NCBI RefSeq assembly: GCF_039542035.1
Contig: NZ_BAABHJ010000026.1
Location: 1 to 64,000, forward strand
Direction: 5' to 3'
From: Actinoallomurus liliacearum
GTDB taxonomy: Bacteria; Actinomycetota; Actinomycetes; Streptosporangiales; Streptosporangiaceae
DNA length: 64,000 nucleotides
Shown here one piece after another: positions 15,293-23,467 of this stretch (position 1 is its first letter; each line of letters begins with the position of its first letter). A program made the position numbers and the translations under genes. The notes beneath the pieces are model-generated. The model did not search any database. It saw only the letters and a list, made by a program, of their open reading frames with translations, and was not told the DNA's origin.

Positions 15293-17407
15293 TCACGCCG
15301 TGCCCGTCGCCTTCGTCGACAGGTCGTACACCGTCGTGCCGCCGACCGTCTTGGCGGCATAGTTCTGCTGTACCCAGGCCGCGATCCGCTGGGCCACGTC
15401 ACTGCCGCCGGAGCTCGTGCCCCGCCCCATGCCCATCGTCGACCCGCCGACGAAGTAGTGGATCCGCCCCGCGCGGACGTACTCCTGGAACCGCTGCAGG
15501 CTCGGCGCCGGGTCGGTGCCGTTGAACCCGCCGATCGCCATCACCGGCTCGCCGGTCGCCAGTTGGTATCCGGAGGCGTTGTTCGATCCGACCGTCGCGG
15601 CGACCCAGGTGTACGAGCGGGCGTTCTGCTTCAGCGCGGCGGTCAGTGCGGCGCTCGGCGTGGTGGCGTTCAGCAGTCCGCCGGGCCCGCCGCCCGCCCC
15701 CGGACCCCGTCCGCCGCCGCCCGGCGCCTGCGGGCCCCCTCCGTTGCCGGTGCGCGCGCCGCCGGGGAAGCCGCCCCCGGGGAACCCGCCGCCGGTTCCA
15801 CCTCCGGGGAACCCGCCACGGCCACCGCCCTGCGGCCGGAAGCCGCGGCCCATCCCTCCGGGGCGGCCGCCGAACCTCGGCATCCCGCCAGGCCCGGACG
15901 ACGGACCCGCCGTCGGGATCGCTCCGGTGTGCGGCGTGCCGGCCGTCTCGACGGCGTACGCGGCCGGTCCGGCGATCGAGCTCAGGACCGCGACGGCCAG
16001 TGCCGCGCCGAGCAGCCGGCGCGGGGCGCGGCCGGCCGAGGCCAGCAGCGCGGCGGCGAGCGGGCCGCCGACCAGCACGACCAGCCGCAGCCAGGGCAGG
16101 AAGTCCGGCGTACGGCCGAGCAGGACGTACGACCACCAGGCGGTCAGCGCGACGGTCCCGGCGAGTGTGAACGACGCGACCGGCCGGTGCCGCTCCCGCC
16201 ACAGCACCGCCCCGCCCATCCCGGTGAGGGCCGCGACCGCCGGGGCCAGCGCGACCGTGTAGTACCCGTGGAAGATCCCCTGCATGAGGCTGAACACCAG
16301 GCCGGTCACCAGCAGCCAGCCGCCCCACAGCGCGAACCCGGCGAGCTCGCGGCGGCGTTCCCGGCCTCGCGTCAGCCAGAGCCCGGCGACGAGCAGGACC
16401 AGCGCGGCCGGCAGCAGCCACGCGACCTGCCCGCCGAGCTCGGCGCCGAACATCCGCGTCAGGCCCGCGTCCTGGTTCAGGTTGCCGAGCCCGCCCGTCT
16501 CGTCGCCGTTCAGCCGCCCGAGGCCGTTGTAGCCCAGGGCCAGCTCCAGGACGCTGTCGTGCTGGGAGCCGCCGATGTACGGGCGGGAGCCCGCCGGCAC
16601 CAGGGCGACGACCGCGACCCACCATCCCGCCGCGACGACCAGCGCGACCCCGGCGAGGAGCAGCTGCCCGATCCGCCGCCGTACGGGCGCCGGCGCCAGC
16701 AGCAGGTACACCAGCGCGAACGCCGGCACGACGAGGAACGCCTGAAGCATCTTGGCGAGGAAGCCCAGCCCCACGCAGGACGCCGCGAACACCAGCCATC
16801 GGGTGCTCGCGCCCTCCACCGCTCGCACGACCCCGTACGCGCCGAGCGTGAGGAGCAGCACGAGCAGCGCGTCCGGGTTGTTGAATCGGAACATCAGCGC
16901 GGCCACCGGGGTGGCCGCCAGGACCGCCCCGGCCAGCAGCGCTCCCGCGATCGCCGTACGGTCGCCGTACCGGCCGAGCGAACGCCGCACCGCCGCGTAC
17001 ACCACCCCGACGGCCGCGACGCCCATGAGGGCCTGCGGCACCAGGATGCTCCAGGCGTTCACCCCGAAGACCCGGGCGGACAGCTCCATCGGCCACAGCG
17101 CCATCGGCGTCTTGTCGACGGTGATGAAGTTCGACGCGTCCGACGATCCGAAGAAGAACGCCTTCCAGCTGCGCGTTCCGGCCTGGACGGCGGCCGAGTA
17201 GAAGGAGTTCGCCCATCCGGAGGCGCCCAGCCCCCACACGTACAGCACCGCCGTGGCGGCGAGCAGTCCGAACAGGGCGGGGCGCGCCCAGGCCGGGTCT
17301 TCGCCGGGCCCGCGGAGCACCCTGCGGGCGAGGTGACCGCCACGGGCGGCCGGCACGCCGTGCTCCGGCTCGGCCTGCCGGGGTGGTCCGGAGGTCATCG
17401 AAGTCAT
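15293..17407 (-). CDS. GT39-type membrane glycosyltransferase (PMT/ArnT-like)
   Basis: 704 residues with about eleven to twelve membrane helices over residues 45-480. The first loop carries the expected acidic catalytic site region, and the sequence FITVDKTPMALWPMELSARV is characteristic of this family, which transfers sugars from polyprenyl phosphate donors. A long Gly/Pro/Arg-rich low-complexity stretch follows (about 500-580, many GGxPGG units). The extracytoplasmic C-terminal domain contains SYTWVAATVGSNNASGYQLA. The acceptor is unknown; protein O-mannosylation or envelope glycan modification are possible. The adjacent Ohr gene has its own promoter. Confidence 0.88.
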   Translation of the reverse strand: MTSMTSGPPRQAEPEHGVPAARGGHLARRVLRGPGEDPAWARPALFGLLAATAVLYVWGLGASGWANSFYSAAVQAGTRSWKAFFFGSSDASNFITVDKTPMALWPMELSARVFGVNAWSILVPQALMGVAAVGVVYAAVRRSLGRYGDRTAIAGALLAGAVLAATPVAALMFRFNNPDALLVLLLTLGAYGVVRAVEGASTRWLVFAASCVGLGFLAKMLQAFLVVPAFALVYLLLAPAPVRRRIGQLLLAGVALVVAAGWWVAVVALVPAGSRPYIGGSQHDSVLELALGYNGLGRLNGDETGGLGNLNQDAGLTRMFGAELGGQVAWLLPAALVLLVAGLWLTRGRERRRELAGFALWGGWLLVTGLVFSLMQGIFHGYYTVALAPAVAALTGMGGAVLWRERHRPVASFTLAGTVALTAWWSYVLLGRTPDFLPWLRLVVLVGGPLAAALLASAGRAPRRLLGAALAVAVLSSIAGPAAYAVETAGTPHTGAIPTAGPSSGPGGMPRFGGRPGGMGRGFRPQGGGRGGFPGGGTGGGFPGGGFPGGARTGNGGGPQAPGGGGRGPGAGGGPGGLLNATTPSAALTAALKQNARSYTWVAATVGSNNASGYQLATGEPVMAIGGFNGTDPAPSLQRFQEYVRAGRIHYFVGGSTMGMGRGTSSGGSDVAQRIAAWVQQNYAAKTVGGTTVYDLSTKATGTA

Positions 17408-17457
17408 GAGACCACGGTCGGCGACGGACGTCAGCGGTCCCTGAGCCGACCATTAAA

Positions 17458-17476
17458 GGCCGGTGAGAATCCGGCC
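17458..17476 (-). terminator. Short terminator after ohr
   Basis: Six-base-pair stem GGCCGG/CCGGCC with a 7-nt loop, preceded on the plus strand by TTAAA, located 9 nt beyond the stop of the Ohr gene. Confidence 0.45.
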
Positions 17477-17484
17477 GGGAGCGG

Positions 17485-17895
17485 TCACTCGGTCACGAGG
17501 TTGACGGGGATGTTGCCCCGGGTGGCGTTGGAGTAGGGGCACACCTGGTGGGTCGCCTCCAGCAGATCCTGGGCGACCTCCGGGGAGAGGCTCTCGGGCA
17601 GCTTGGCCCGCAGGGTGACGTCGAGGCCGAAGCCGCCCTTGCCGTTCGGGCTGAGACCGACCTCGGCGGTGATCGACATACCGGTGACGTCGACCTTCTT
17701 CTTTCCGGCGACCAGCTGCATGGCACTCGCGAAACAGGCGGCGTAGCCGGCCGCGAACAACTGCTCGGGGTTGACGCCGTCGCCGTCGCCGCCCAGCTCC
17801 TTCTGCAGGGCCAGCTTGACGTCGAGCATGCCGTCCGACGTCGTTGCGCGGCCGTCGCGCCCGGTCGAGGTGGCGCTGGTGGTGTATCGGCTCAT
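17485..17895 (-). CDS. ohr: Organic hydroperoxide resistance protein (Ohr)
   Basis: 136 residues, OsmC superfamily, Ohr subgroup. The two redox cysteines are in GYAACFASAM (Cys54) and HQVCPYSNATRGN (Cys119), with the Ohr-type C-terminus NIPVNLVTE. Ohr is a dithiol peroxidase that reduces organic and lipid hydroperoxides. The usual partner regulator is the MarR protein OhrR. Here the divergent neighbour is instead a TetR-family gene at 17979, with two palindromes in the 83-bp gap. An alternative oxidant-sensing control is therefore likely. Confidence 0.93.
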   Translation of the reverse strand: MSRYTTSATSTGRDGRATTSDGMLDVKLALQKELGGDGDGVNPEQLFAAGYAACFASAMQLVAGKKKVDVTGMSITAEVGLSPNGKGGFGLDVTLRAKLPESLSPEVAQDLLEATHQVCPYSNATRGNIPVNLVTE

Positions 17896-17915
17896 GTCCT
17901 TGCCTTTCAGAGAGT

Positions 17916-17966
17916 AGACAGACCTGTCTGTCCGTTGCGGTCTCGATGCTAGACAGGGCTGTCTAG
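17916..17966. promoter_or_regulatory. Paired TetR operators between ohr and tetR
   Basis: Two palindromes share the core AGACAG-NN-CTGTCT: 17916-17929, and the extended CTAGACAG/CTGTCTAG at 17949-17966. Their centres are 35 bp apart in the divergent ohr/tetR control region. They are the likely binding sites of the adjacent TetR protein. Confidence 0.82.
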
Positions 17967-17978
17967 TACCGTCAAGGA

Positions 17979-18590
17979 GTGGACACTCATTCGCCGGCGG
18001 GTCGGCGAGGCCCGGCCTGGGCTCGCATCTTCGAGACCGCCACGCGCCTGTTCTATGCCGAGGGCGTGCACGCGGTGGGCATCGACCGCATCATCGCCGA
18101 GGCCGGCGTGGCCAAAGCGACCTTCTACCATCACTTCCGGAGCAAGGACGACCTCGTCCGCGCCTACATCGTCGAGCAGAGCCACCAGCAACGTCGGCTG
18201 GCCGAAAAGTTCGCGGCCGCCACCCCCCGTGAGGCGCTGCTGCTCGCTTTCCAGAAGATGTGTGAGTTCGGTGCGGAACCCACCTATCGCGGTTGCGCGT
18301 TCATCAACACCGCGGCGGAGTACCCCGATCCCGCCCACCCCGTGCGCCAGGCCATCGACGAGCACCGAGACTGGAACCGCCGGTTGTTCCGCGACCTACT
18401 GGCCGCCGATGGTCACCCTGACTCCGCGCGCACCGCGGAGATCCTCATGCTGCTCAAAGACGGGCTCGCGGTCGGTTCTGACCTCGACGATCCCGAGTCC
18501 GTCGGCATCGCGGCTCGTGAAGCCGTCACCAGAGTCGTGGACGGCGGGAATGATCGGTCATTCGCCGACGCCGGCGGGCCGCGTCGATAG
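17979..18590 (+). CDS. TetR-family regulator, divergent from ohr
   Basis: 203 residues from a GTG start with AAGGAG just upstream. The N-terminal helix-turn-helix includes VGIDRIIAEAGVAKATFYHH. The C-terminal ligand domain contains YRGCAFINTAAEYPDPAHPV, as in a common TetR subgroup with a conserved cysteine after the third or fourth helix. That cysteine could be redox-active, but this is speculation. The promoter region shared with ohr holds two matching palindromes, so it probably represses itself and ohr. Its last 33 nt overlap the decayed gene at 18558 on the opposite strand. Confidence 0.9.
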   Translation: MDTHSPAGRRGPAWARIFETATRLFYAEGVHAVGIDRIIAEAGVAKATFYHHFRSKDDLVRAYIVEQSHQQRRLAEKFAAATPREALLLAFQKMCEFGAEPTYRGCAFINTAAEYPDPAHPVRQAIDEHRDWNRRLFRDLLAADGHPDSARTAEILMLLKDGLAVGSDLDDPESVGIAAREAVTRVVDGGNDRSFADAGGPRR

Positions 18591-19040
18591 ACGTGCGTCG
18601 GCGTCCGTCCGGAAGATCGGCCAACCGATCTCGGTCCGCCACTGGGACGGGTCCGCGGTGTCGCGCGGGCCGGTGAGGTAGTACTCGCGGATCGCGCCGT
18701 CGACGGCGAGCGCGTGGCGGGTCACATAGGCGGCCAGCGTGCCGTAGGCCCGGTCGACCTCCGAGGGCGGCCCCGCGTGGGTGATGACCGCGAGTTCGGC
18801 CGCCGGTACCACCAGGGAGGTGACCCGGCCCAGCGGCCGGGTCGGCCCGGCGCACGGAACGAAGACCGTCGCCCGGCCGCGATGGTGGGTGAACAGCTCG
18901 TCGGCGTAGACGCCGCCGGCCGGACCGTCGGGGGTCAGGTTCTGCGCGCTCAGGGTCGCGTACAGCTCGCCGAGCGCCCCCTGGAGCCAGGCGACGGAGT
19001 CCTCGGCGTCGACGACCTCGCTGATCGCGGCCGCCGGCCG
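18558..19040 (-). pseudogene. MerR/GyrI-type effector-binding domain, 5'-truncated
   Basis: About 160 codons encode a recognisable effector-binding (GyrI-like) domain such as follows MerR-type helix-turn-helix domains: DAEDSVAWLQGALGELYATL, then GRVTSLVVPAAELAVITHAG, YGTLAAYVTRHALAVDGAIR and WRTEIGWPIF. The frame is closed by TGA at 19041-19043 before any DNA-binding domain, and the first strand of the domain is also missing. A GTG at 18812 could start an 84-residue fragment, but nothing supports it. The truncated 5' end abuts the truncated 5' end of the plus-strand fragment at 19025, so one deletion probably removed both gene starts and their promoters. Confidence 0.7.
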
Positions 19041-19213
19041 TCACGTCCGCCGGCGACGTGACCGTCCATGCCGACATCGCGCGGTTCACCGTCCAACTCG
19101 TCCCGCACGGCGGCGAGGTCGCCTGGGCCGCGCGCGTCTTCCTCCTCCTTGGCGACGACGGCCGCATCCGCCAGGACTACCACCTGACCGTCAAACCCCT
19201 CGCCGTCCAGTAG
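19025..19213 (+). pseudogene. SnoaL/NTF2-like protein, 3' fragment
   Basis: About 62 codons of an open frame after TGA 19022-19024 read like the C-terminal strands of SnoaL-like (NTF2-fold) proteins: VTVHADIARFTVQLVPHGGE, then WAARVFLLLGDDGRIRQDYH. The N-terminal two-thirds is missing, and the fragment begins at the same junction where the opposite-strand effector domain is cut off. A GTG at 19058 could initiate, but only half a fold would result. It is a remnant, not a working enzyme. Confidence 0.6.
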
Positions 19214-19232
19214 GGCGACCCCGGGACGCGTA

Positions 19233-19326
19233 CGGAAGGCTCGGTATCGGCGTTCATGCCGTAGGCACGAAACGGTGCCTACGGCATGAAGGCCTTCGAC
19301 CGGACGTGGTCTTACCGAGCCTTCCG
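19233..19326. repeat. Nested double inverted repeat (terminator-like)
   Basis: Two concentric perfect inverted repeats. The inner arms are 16 nt (19253-19268 and 19275-19290, loop GAAACG). The outer arms are 14 nt (19233-19246 and 19313-19326). Strand-wise the transcript could fold as a long interrupted hairpin. It lies between the SnoaL remnant (stop 19213) and the PIG-L gene (stop 19330), where a bidirectional terminator is expected. The outer arms are unusual for a plain terminator. Confidence 0.8.
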
Positions 19327-19329
19327 GCC

Positions 19330-20088
19330 TCAGCCGAACCAGTCCTCGCCTGTGGACGCCGCGAGCTCGCGGCGGATGTACCACTCGGTGCCGAGGAGGC
19401 GCTCGCGCTCGGCGTCGGGAAGGCCGGCGAACATCGCGGGCCCGGCACCGCGCTCCGCCTCCGACTCGTGAGCCTGGAACGCCTGCCACTTGCGGTCCGC
19501 CCAGCGCCGTACGTCGAGCGTCGTGGTGACCCGCTCGTCCGGGGTCCCCGGAAGAACCTGACCGGGGTCCGGCGGGGAACCGAAGATCCTCTCCCACTCG
19601 GCGAGCACGACCGAGCGGGGGACGGTCACCAGGGAGAGCGCCCGTACGGGCCACGGCGCACCGGCGTCCGGATACAACTGCTCGTACGCGGCGGCCTCGA
19701 CGGCGGCCAGGGTCGCGCGGTGCGCCCGGACGTGGTCCGGGTGCCCGTAAGCGCCGTACGCGTCATAGGTGACGACGACGTCCGGCCGGAAGTCGCGGAT
19801 GTGCCCGACCAGCCGTCCGACCACCTCGTCCAGTGGCGCTCCGACGAACGCCTCGCCTCCGGAATCGGCGCTCCCGGCGTCCGCGTAGCCGAGCAGCCTG
19901 GGGTCCCCGGCCCCGAGGATCGACAGCGAGCGCCGCAACTCCTCGACGCGCCGCGTCCCCTCCGTCCAGGTGCAGGTCACCACCCCCGTACGAACGCCGG
20001 CGTCCGCGGACCGGGCCAGCATTCCGCCCGTCCACAGCGCCTCGTCATCCGGGTGCGCGTGCACGCACAGCACTCCTCCGTCCGGCAC
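19330..20088 (-). CDS. PIG-L/LmbE family deacetylase
   Basis: 252 residues from a GTG at 20088 (AGGGGAGA upstream). The zinc and catalytic motif VHAHPDDEAL (His12, Asp14-Asp15) lies near the N-terminus, and YGHPDHVRAH supplies the third metal ligand. Family members are zinc N-deacetylases, including MshB and Mca of mycothiol metabolism, and lipid or antibiotic deacetylases. Overall resemblance is to the general actinobacterial PIG-L group rather than clearly MshB. The substrate is unknown. A longer frame runs to 20682 but overlaps the divergent gene at 20287. Confidence 0.88.
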   Translation of the reverse strand: MPDGGVLCVHAHPDDEALWTGGMLARSADAGVRTGVVTCTWTEGTRRVEELRRSLSILGAGDPRLLGYADAGSADSGGEAFVGAPLDEVVGRLVGHIRDFRPDVVVTYDAYGAYGHPDHVRAHRATLAAVEAAAYEQLYPDAGAPWPVRALSLVTVPRSVVLAEWERIFGSPPDPGQVLPGTPDERVTTTLDVRRWADRKWQAFQAHESEAERGAGPAMFAGLPDAERERLLGTEWYIRRELAASTGEDWFG

Positions 20089-20286
20089 CGGCTCTCCCCT
20101 TTCATCGTCGGATCGTGATCGTAGAGGTCCGGATGGGGGGCCGCGCTCGGCCGGACGGCCCCTCGGCCGGTGGTCCACGGAGACCGGCGCGCACCTACCA
20201 CCGGCGTACGGCCGTCGACCGGCGGATCGGGCCGCTAGACCATCGGTGCTATCCGTGCCGCCCACCGGATCGGCAGGCTCGGCCCC

Positions 20287-21312
20287 ATGAAGGACATAGC
20301 CGGTCGACAGGCCGCGATCGGGTCCGGTGGACCGCCGCTTCGGCGGCGCGTCGCTCCGGCCGTCGCCCTCTTCCTCCTCGCCCCGGCCATCGGCGAACTG
20401 CTGCTCGGCAATCTGCGGGTCGAGGAGACGGTGGCCTTCCTGCCCATGCTCGCTCCGCTGTACGGCGGCGGCGCCCTGCTCATCCGCGAGACGGCGCGGC
20501 GGGCCGGGCGCGGACCGGCCACGATGCTGATCCTCGGTGTCGCGTACGGGCTCGTCGAGGAGGGACTGGCCGATCAGATGCTGTTCAACCGGCACTACGC
20601 CGGAAACGACGAGATGGGCGCGACCTACATCCCCGCGCTCGGGATGGGCGGCTGGCTGACGGTCGGCGTGCTCACCATGCACGCCGTCTGGAGCACCAAC
20701 GTCGGCATCGCGCTCGTCGAGGCGCTCGTCCCCGAACGTTCAGAGACACCCTGGCTGGGCCGTACCGGACTGGGGATCACCGCCGCCGTCTTCACGGTCG
20801 GCACGGTCGTGACCACCTGGGGAAGCCATCACGACGAGCACTTCTTCGCCGCGCCGCCGCAGTTGCTCGGCACCGCGGCCGTCATCGTCCTGCTCGTCGT
20901 GGTGGCCTTCCGCCGACGACCCGCCGGTCCGCTCCCCGGCACCGCACCTCGACCGGCCGTCGTCGGGTGCGTCGCCTTCGTCGCCTCGGGCGCGTTCCTG
21001 TCCACCGCAGACCTGCCCGGCTGGTGGAGCGTCGCGGCGGCGGTCGCGCTGCTCGCCGCAGCGATCATCGTCGTCGGCCGGTGGTCCCGGCGGCGAGACT
21101 GGAACCGGCTGCACCGGCTCGCCCTGGCCGCGGGTGCGCTCCTCACCTACGCCTGGACGGGGATCGGCATGCGCCCCGAGTCGGGCCCGAAGCGGACCGC
21201 CGACTACGTCATGAACGCCGTGCTGGCCCTCGGCGCGGTCGTCCTGGTCGCCTGCGCGGTCCGGCGCTCCCGCGCCGCCCGCCCGCCATCCTCGGTCACA
21301 GTTCGCAACTGA
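20287..21312 (+). CDS. Multi-pass membrane protein (hypothetical)
   Basis: 341 residues with about eight to nine hydrophobic helices and short loops. A motif YGLVEEGLADQMLFN in the second or third helix faintly recalls the paired-glutamate site of CPBP/Abi membrane peptidases. The later His/Arg motifs of that family are not evident, so no protease call is made. A cluster of polar residues (TTWGSHHDEHFF) follows the fifth helix. It is divergent from the PIG-L gene across 198 bp that contain no other recognised feature. Confidence 0.75.
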   Translation: MKDIAGRQAAIGSGGPPLRRRVAPAVALFLLAPAIGELLLGNLRVEETVAFLPMLAPLYGGGALLIRETARRAGRGPATMLILGVAYGLVEEGLADQMLFNRHYAGNDEMGATYIPALGMGGWLTVGVLTMHAVWSTNVGIALVEALVPERSETPWLGRTGLGITAAVFTVGTVVTTWGSHHDEHFFAAPPQLLGTAAVIVLLVVVAFRRRPAGPLPGTAPRPAVVGCVAFVASGAFLSTADLPGWWSVAAAVALLAAAIIVVGRWSRRRDWNRLHRLALAAGALLTYAWTGIGMRPESGPKRTADYVMNAVLALGAVVLVACAVRRSRAARPPSSVTVRN

Positions 21313-21444
21313 TCCTTGCCGGAACGGAGACCACTGCTTCCCATCTCTCGCTATCATCCGTTGGATCCCCGACGTGATCGAGTCGTCGCTGTGCGTGAGC
21401 GATGGGCTGTGTCACACTGAAGCATGCGTGGAGGTGAGGACGGC

Positions 21445-22023
21445 ATGGCCATGCCGCTTCCAGCTGATTCGCCGCATGACCATTACACCGTCGAGGACTG
21501 GCTGAACCTGCCCGAGACCATCGGGCAGCGGATAGAGCTCATCGACGGGAGTTTCGTAGTGAGTCCCTCGCCGGTGGCCAACCACCAACTCTGTGCGGGC
21601 AGGCTACGCACCCTCCTCGCGGCTGCCGCCCCGGACGATCTTGATGTGGTCGAGGCGTTCGGGGTGCGAACGGCCACTGAGGTCGTGCTTCCGGACGTGG
21701 TCGTCGGCGACGCAGAGGTGCTCGTCTCTGGAGCGACCGTACTGCTGCCCGAGCAGACGCACCTCGTCGCAGAGATCGTCAGTCAGGGGAACCGGCGAAG
21801 GGACTACCAGGACAAGCCGCGAATCTATGCGGCGGCCGGCGTTCCTACCTTTCTCAGGATCGAGCTTATCGGGGCGAATCCGCCGTACGTCGAGGTGCTG
21901 AGCCTGCGTGATGGCGTTTATGTCAGCGTCGCCCACGTTGATGCCGGGCAACCCGTGAAGCTGACCGATCCGTTCCCGGTCGAGTTCGATCCGGCCCGGC
22001 TGCTCGGCCGGCGCTTCCGCTGA
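21445..22023 (+). CDS. Uma2 family (DUF820) nuclease-fold protein
   Basis: 192 residues from ATG 21445, which has GGAGGTGAGG upstream; an ATG at 21424 is less well placed. The order of motifs, YTVEDWLNLPE, RIELIDGSFVVSPSP, LPDVVVGDAEV, HLVAEIVSQGNRRRDYQDK and IYAAAGVPTFLRIE, is that of the Uma2 family. These proteins have a PD-(D/E)xK nuclease fold and are abundant in actinobacteria and cyanobacteria. The biological role is poorly known. The gene stands alone. Confidence 0.88.
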   Translation: MAMPLPADSPHDHYTVEDWLNLPETIGQRIELIDGSFVVSPSPVANHQLCAGRLRTLLAAAAPDDLDVVEAFGVRTATEVVLPDVVVGDAEVLVSGATVLLPEQTHLVAEIVSQGNRRRDYQDKPRIYAAAGVPTFLRIELIGANPPYVEVLSLRDGVYVSVAHVDAGQPVKLTDPFPVEFDPARLLGRRFR

Positions 22024-22172
22024 GTCGCGTCTCCGGCGAGGGGCGGCGCCCGGTGTCCGGGCGCAAGGCTCGGTGAAAGGCGCTGGGTGGAGGGGACGAT
22101 TCCGGCGTCATGGGATGAACCAGGGTGGGATCGGGGGGCTTCACCGAGCTTTTCGTACGGTCTGTCGGCCGC

Positions 22173-22769
22173 TCAGCGGGGCGGGGTGGGGCTGGGCTGG
22201 GACGCCAGGTCGCGGAACGCGGTGTCGAGGGCGGCGATGAGGTGGTCGAAGGTGAGGTCGAGAGACTCGGGAAGGCCGAAGCCGCCGGCCGTTTCGAGGG
22301 AGACGAGGCCGTGGCAGACGGTCCGCCACATGCGGATCGCGTGGATCAGGTCCGGGCCCTGCAGCCCGTATCCGCTGATGGCGGCGGCCGCGACCGCGAC
22401 GGCTTGGTCGCTCACCATGGTGTACTCCTCGTCGCCGGGCGTCGGGGCCTGCACGCTCGCGGCGTAGCGGCCGGGATGGGCGAGGGCGTAGGTCCGGTAG
22501 GCGCGGGACACCGCCCGCAGGCTGTCCCGGCCCGTCAATCCGACGGCCGCCCTGGTCACGCTGTCGGTGAGCTCGCGGATGGCCAGCAGCGCCACGTCTC
22601 TCTTGACGGCTTCGAGCCCGTCGACGTGCTTGTACAGGCCGGGGAGGGAGACGCGGCACCGCTGGGCGACCGCCGCGAGGGTGAGCCGGTCCAGGCCGAC
22701 CTCGTCGGCGACGGCCGCCGCTTCGGCGACGATGCGGTCGGGGGTCAGTCCAACGCGGGGCATGGTCAC
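22173..22769 (-). CDS. TetR-family regulator
   Basis: 198 residues. The helix-turn-helix includes LDRLTLAAVAQRCRVSLPGL followed by YKHVDGLEAVKRDV. The C-terminal part (AYRTYALAHPGRYAASVQAP, ending FDHLIAALDTAFRDLA) resembles the WHG-type ligand domain. Its ATG overlaps the stop of the membrane gene at 22766 by 4 nt, so the two are co-transcribed from the promoter near 23420. That promoter carries clustered AAGTTA half-sites, probably bound by this protein in an autoregulatory loop. Confidence 0.9.
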   Translation of the reverse strand: MTMPRVGLTPDRIVAEAAAVADEVGLDRLTLAAVAQRCRVSLPGLYKHVDGLEAVKRDVALLAIRELTDSVTRAAVGLTGRDSLRAVSRAYRTYALAHPGRYAASVQAPTPGDEEYTMVSDQAVAVAAAAISGYGLQGPDLIHAIRMWRTVCHGLVSLETAGGFGLPESLDLTFDHLIAALDTAFRDLASQPSPTPPR

Positions 22770-23410
22770 CGACCGTATCGCCCGAGCGTGATGCCCGCGC
22801 CGGTGACGAAGACCAGCAGCAGGATCAGGGCCGGCGCGGCCAGCAGGGCGAGGCCCTGCAGGAGGAACAGGTAGACGATGCCGGAGGCCGCGATGGACAC
22901 GGCGAGCGCGCCTCCGGCACAGCGCAGCCAGCGGGGGAACGCCCCTGACGCGGTCGCCGCCGCGCCGACGACGGCCAAGGCGAGCATCTTGACCCCGTCC
23001 AGCCGATCACCCGCCTGGAACAGCAGGTGCGCGGTGTCCGGCGCGGTCGTGCGGGAGAGCGCGAGGCCGAGCACGAACTGGGTCAGGGAGATCACGGCGG
23101 CGACCACACCGGCGACCCCGATGACCCTGCCGACGGCCGCCGAACCGGCGCGGAGCGCGGTCCGGGCGAGCAGGACGGAGATCACCGCCAGGCCCGCCGT
23201 CGGCAGGCCCTCGGTGAGAAGGAACTGGGCTGCCACGACGCCCTCGTGCCCGGCGATAGCGGTGACGATCTCGCTCCCGGAGGCGGTGAGTTTCGGGCTG
23301 GGCGCGCCGAGGGACAGCCCCGCGACCCAGGACAGGGCGTAGGCCACGCCCGTGACGGCGGGGACGGTGAGCAGGCGGGGGCGGACGGGTGCGGTGGCCG
23401 AGACGTTCAT
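22766..23410 (-). CDS. Six-helix membrane protein (DUF4386-like), operon with TetR
   Basis: 214 residues, about six hydrophobic helices, small residues throughout and no charged catalytic motif. The arrangement resembles the DUF4386 group of uncharacterised membrane proteins, a weak assignment. It is first in a two-gene operon with the TetR gene (ATGA overlap). The start lies 17 bp from an operator cluster of AAGTTA repeats. A transported or membrane-active compound recognised by the TetR protein is a reasonable guess. Confidence 0.72.
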   Translation of the reverse strand: MNVSATAPVRPRLLTVPAVTGVAYALSWVAGLSLGAPSPKLTASGSEIVTAIAGHEGVVAAQFLLTEGLPTAGLAVISVLLARTALRAGSAAVGRVIGVAGVVAAVISLTQFVLGLALSRTTAPDTAHLLFQAGDRLDGVKMLALAVVGAAATASGAFPRWLRCAGGALAVSIAASGIVYLFLLQGLALLAAPALILLLVFVTGAGITLGRYGR

Positions 23411-23427
23411 TGACGCTCCAACGAGGC

Positions 23428-23467
23428 GAAGTTAATGCAACTAACTTCAAGTTAGTCGTATTAACTT
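23428..23467. promoter_or_regulatory. Clustered AAGTTA palindromes (TetR operator region)
   Basis: Four half-sites of AAGTTA/TAACTT lie within 40 bp. GAAGTTA-N7-TAACTTC (23428-23448) and CTAACTT-C-AAGTTAG (23441-23455) are perfect overlapping palindromes, followed by TTAACTT (23461-23467). This AT-rich island sits immediately upstream of the membrane protein/TetR operon. Confidence 0.72.

Noticed and set aside
18526..19167. Minus-strand 213-codon frame as an alternative gene at the scar
   Set aside because: It lacks homology and is out of frame with the recognisable effector-binding domain that lies in the neighbouring frame.
20287..21312. CPBP/Abi-type membrane protease
   Set aside because: A single EE motif is present, but the downstream conserved Arg/His motifs are not evident.
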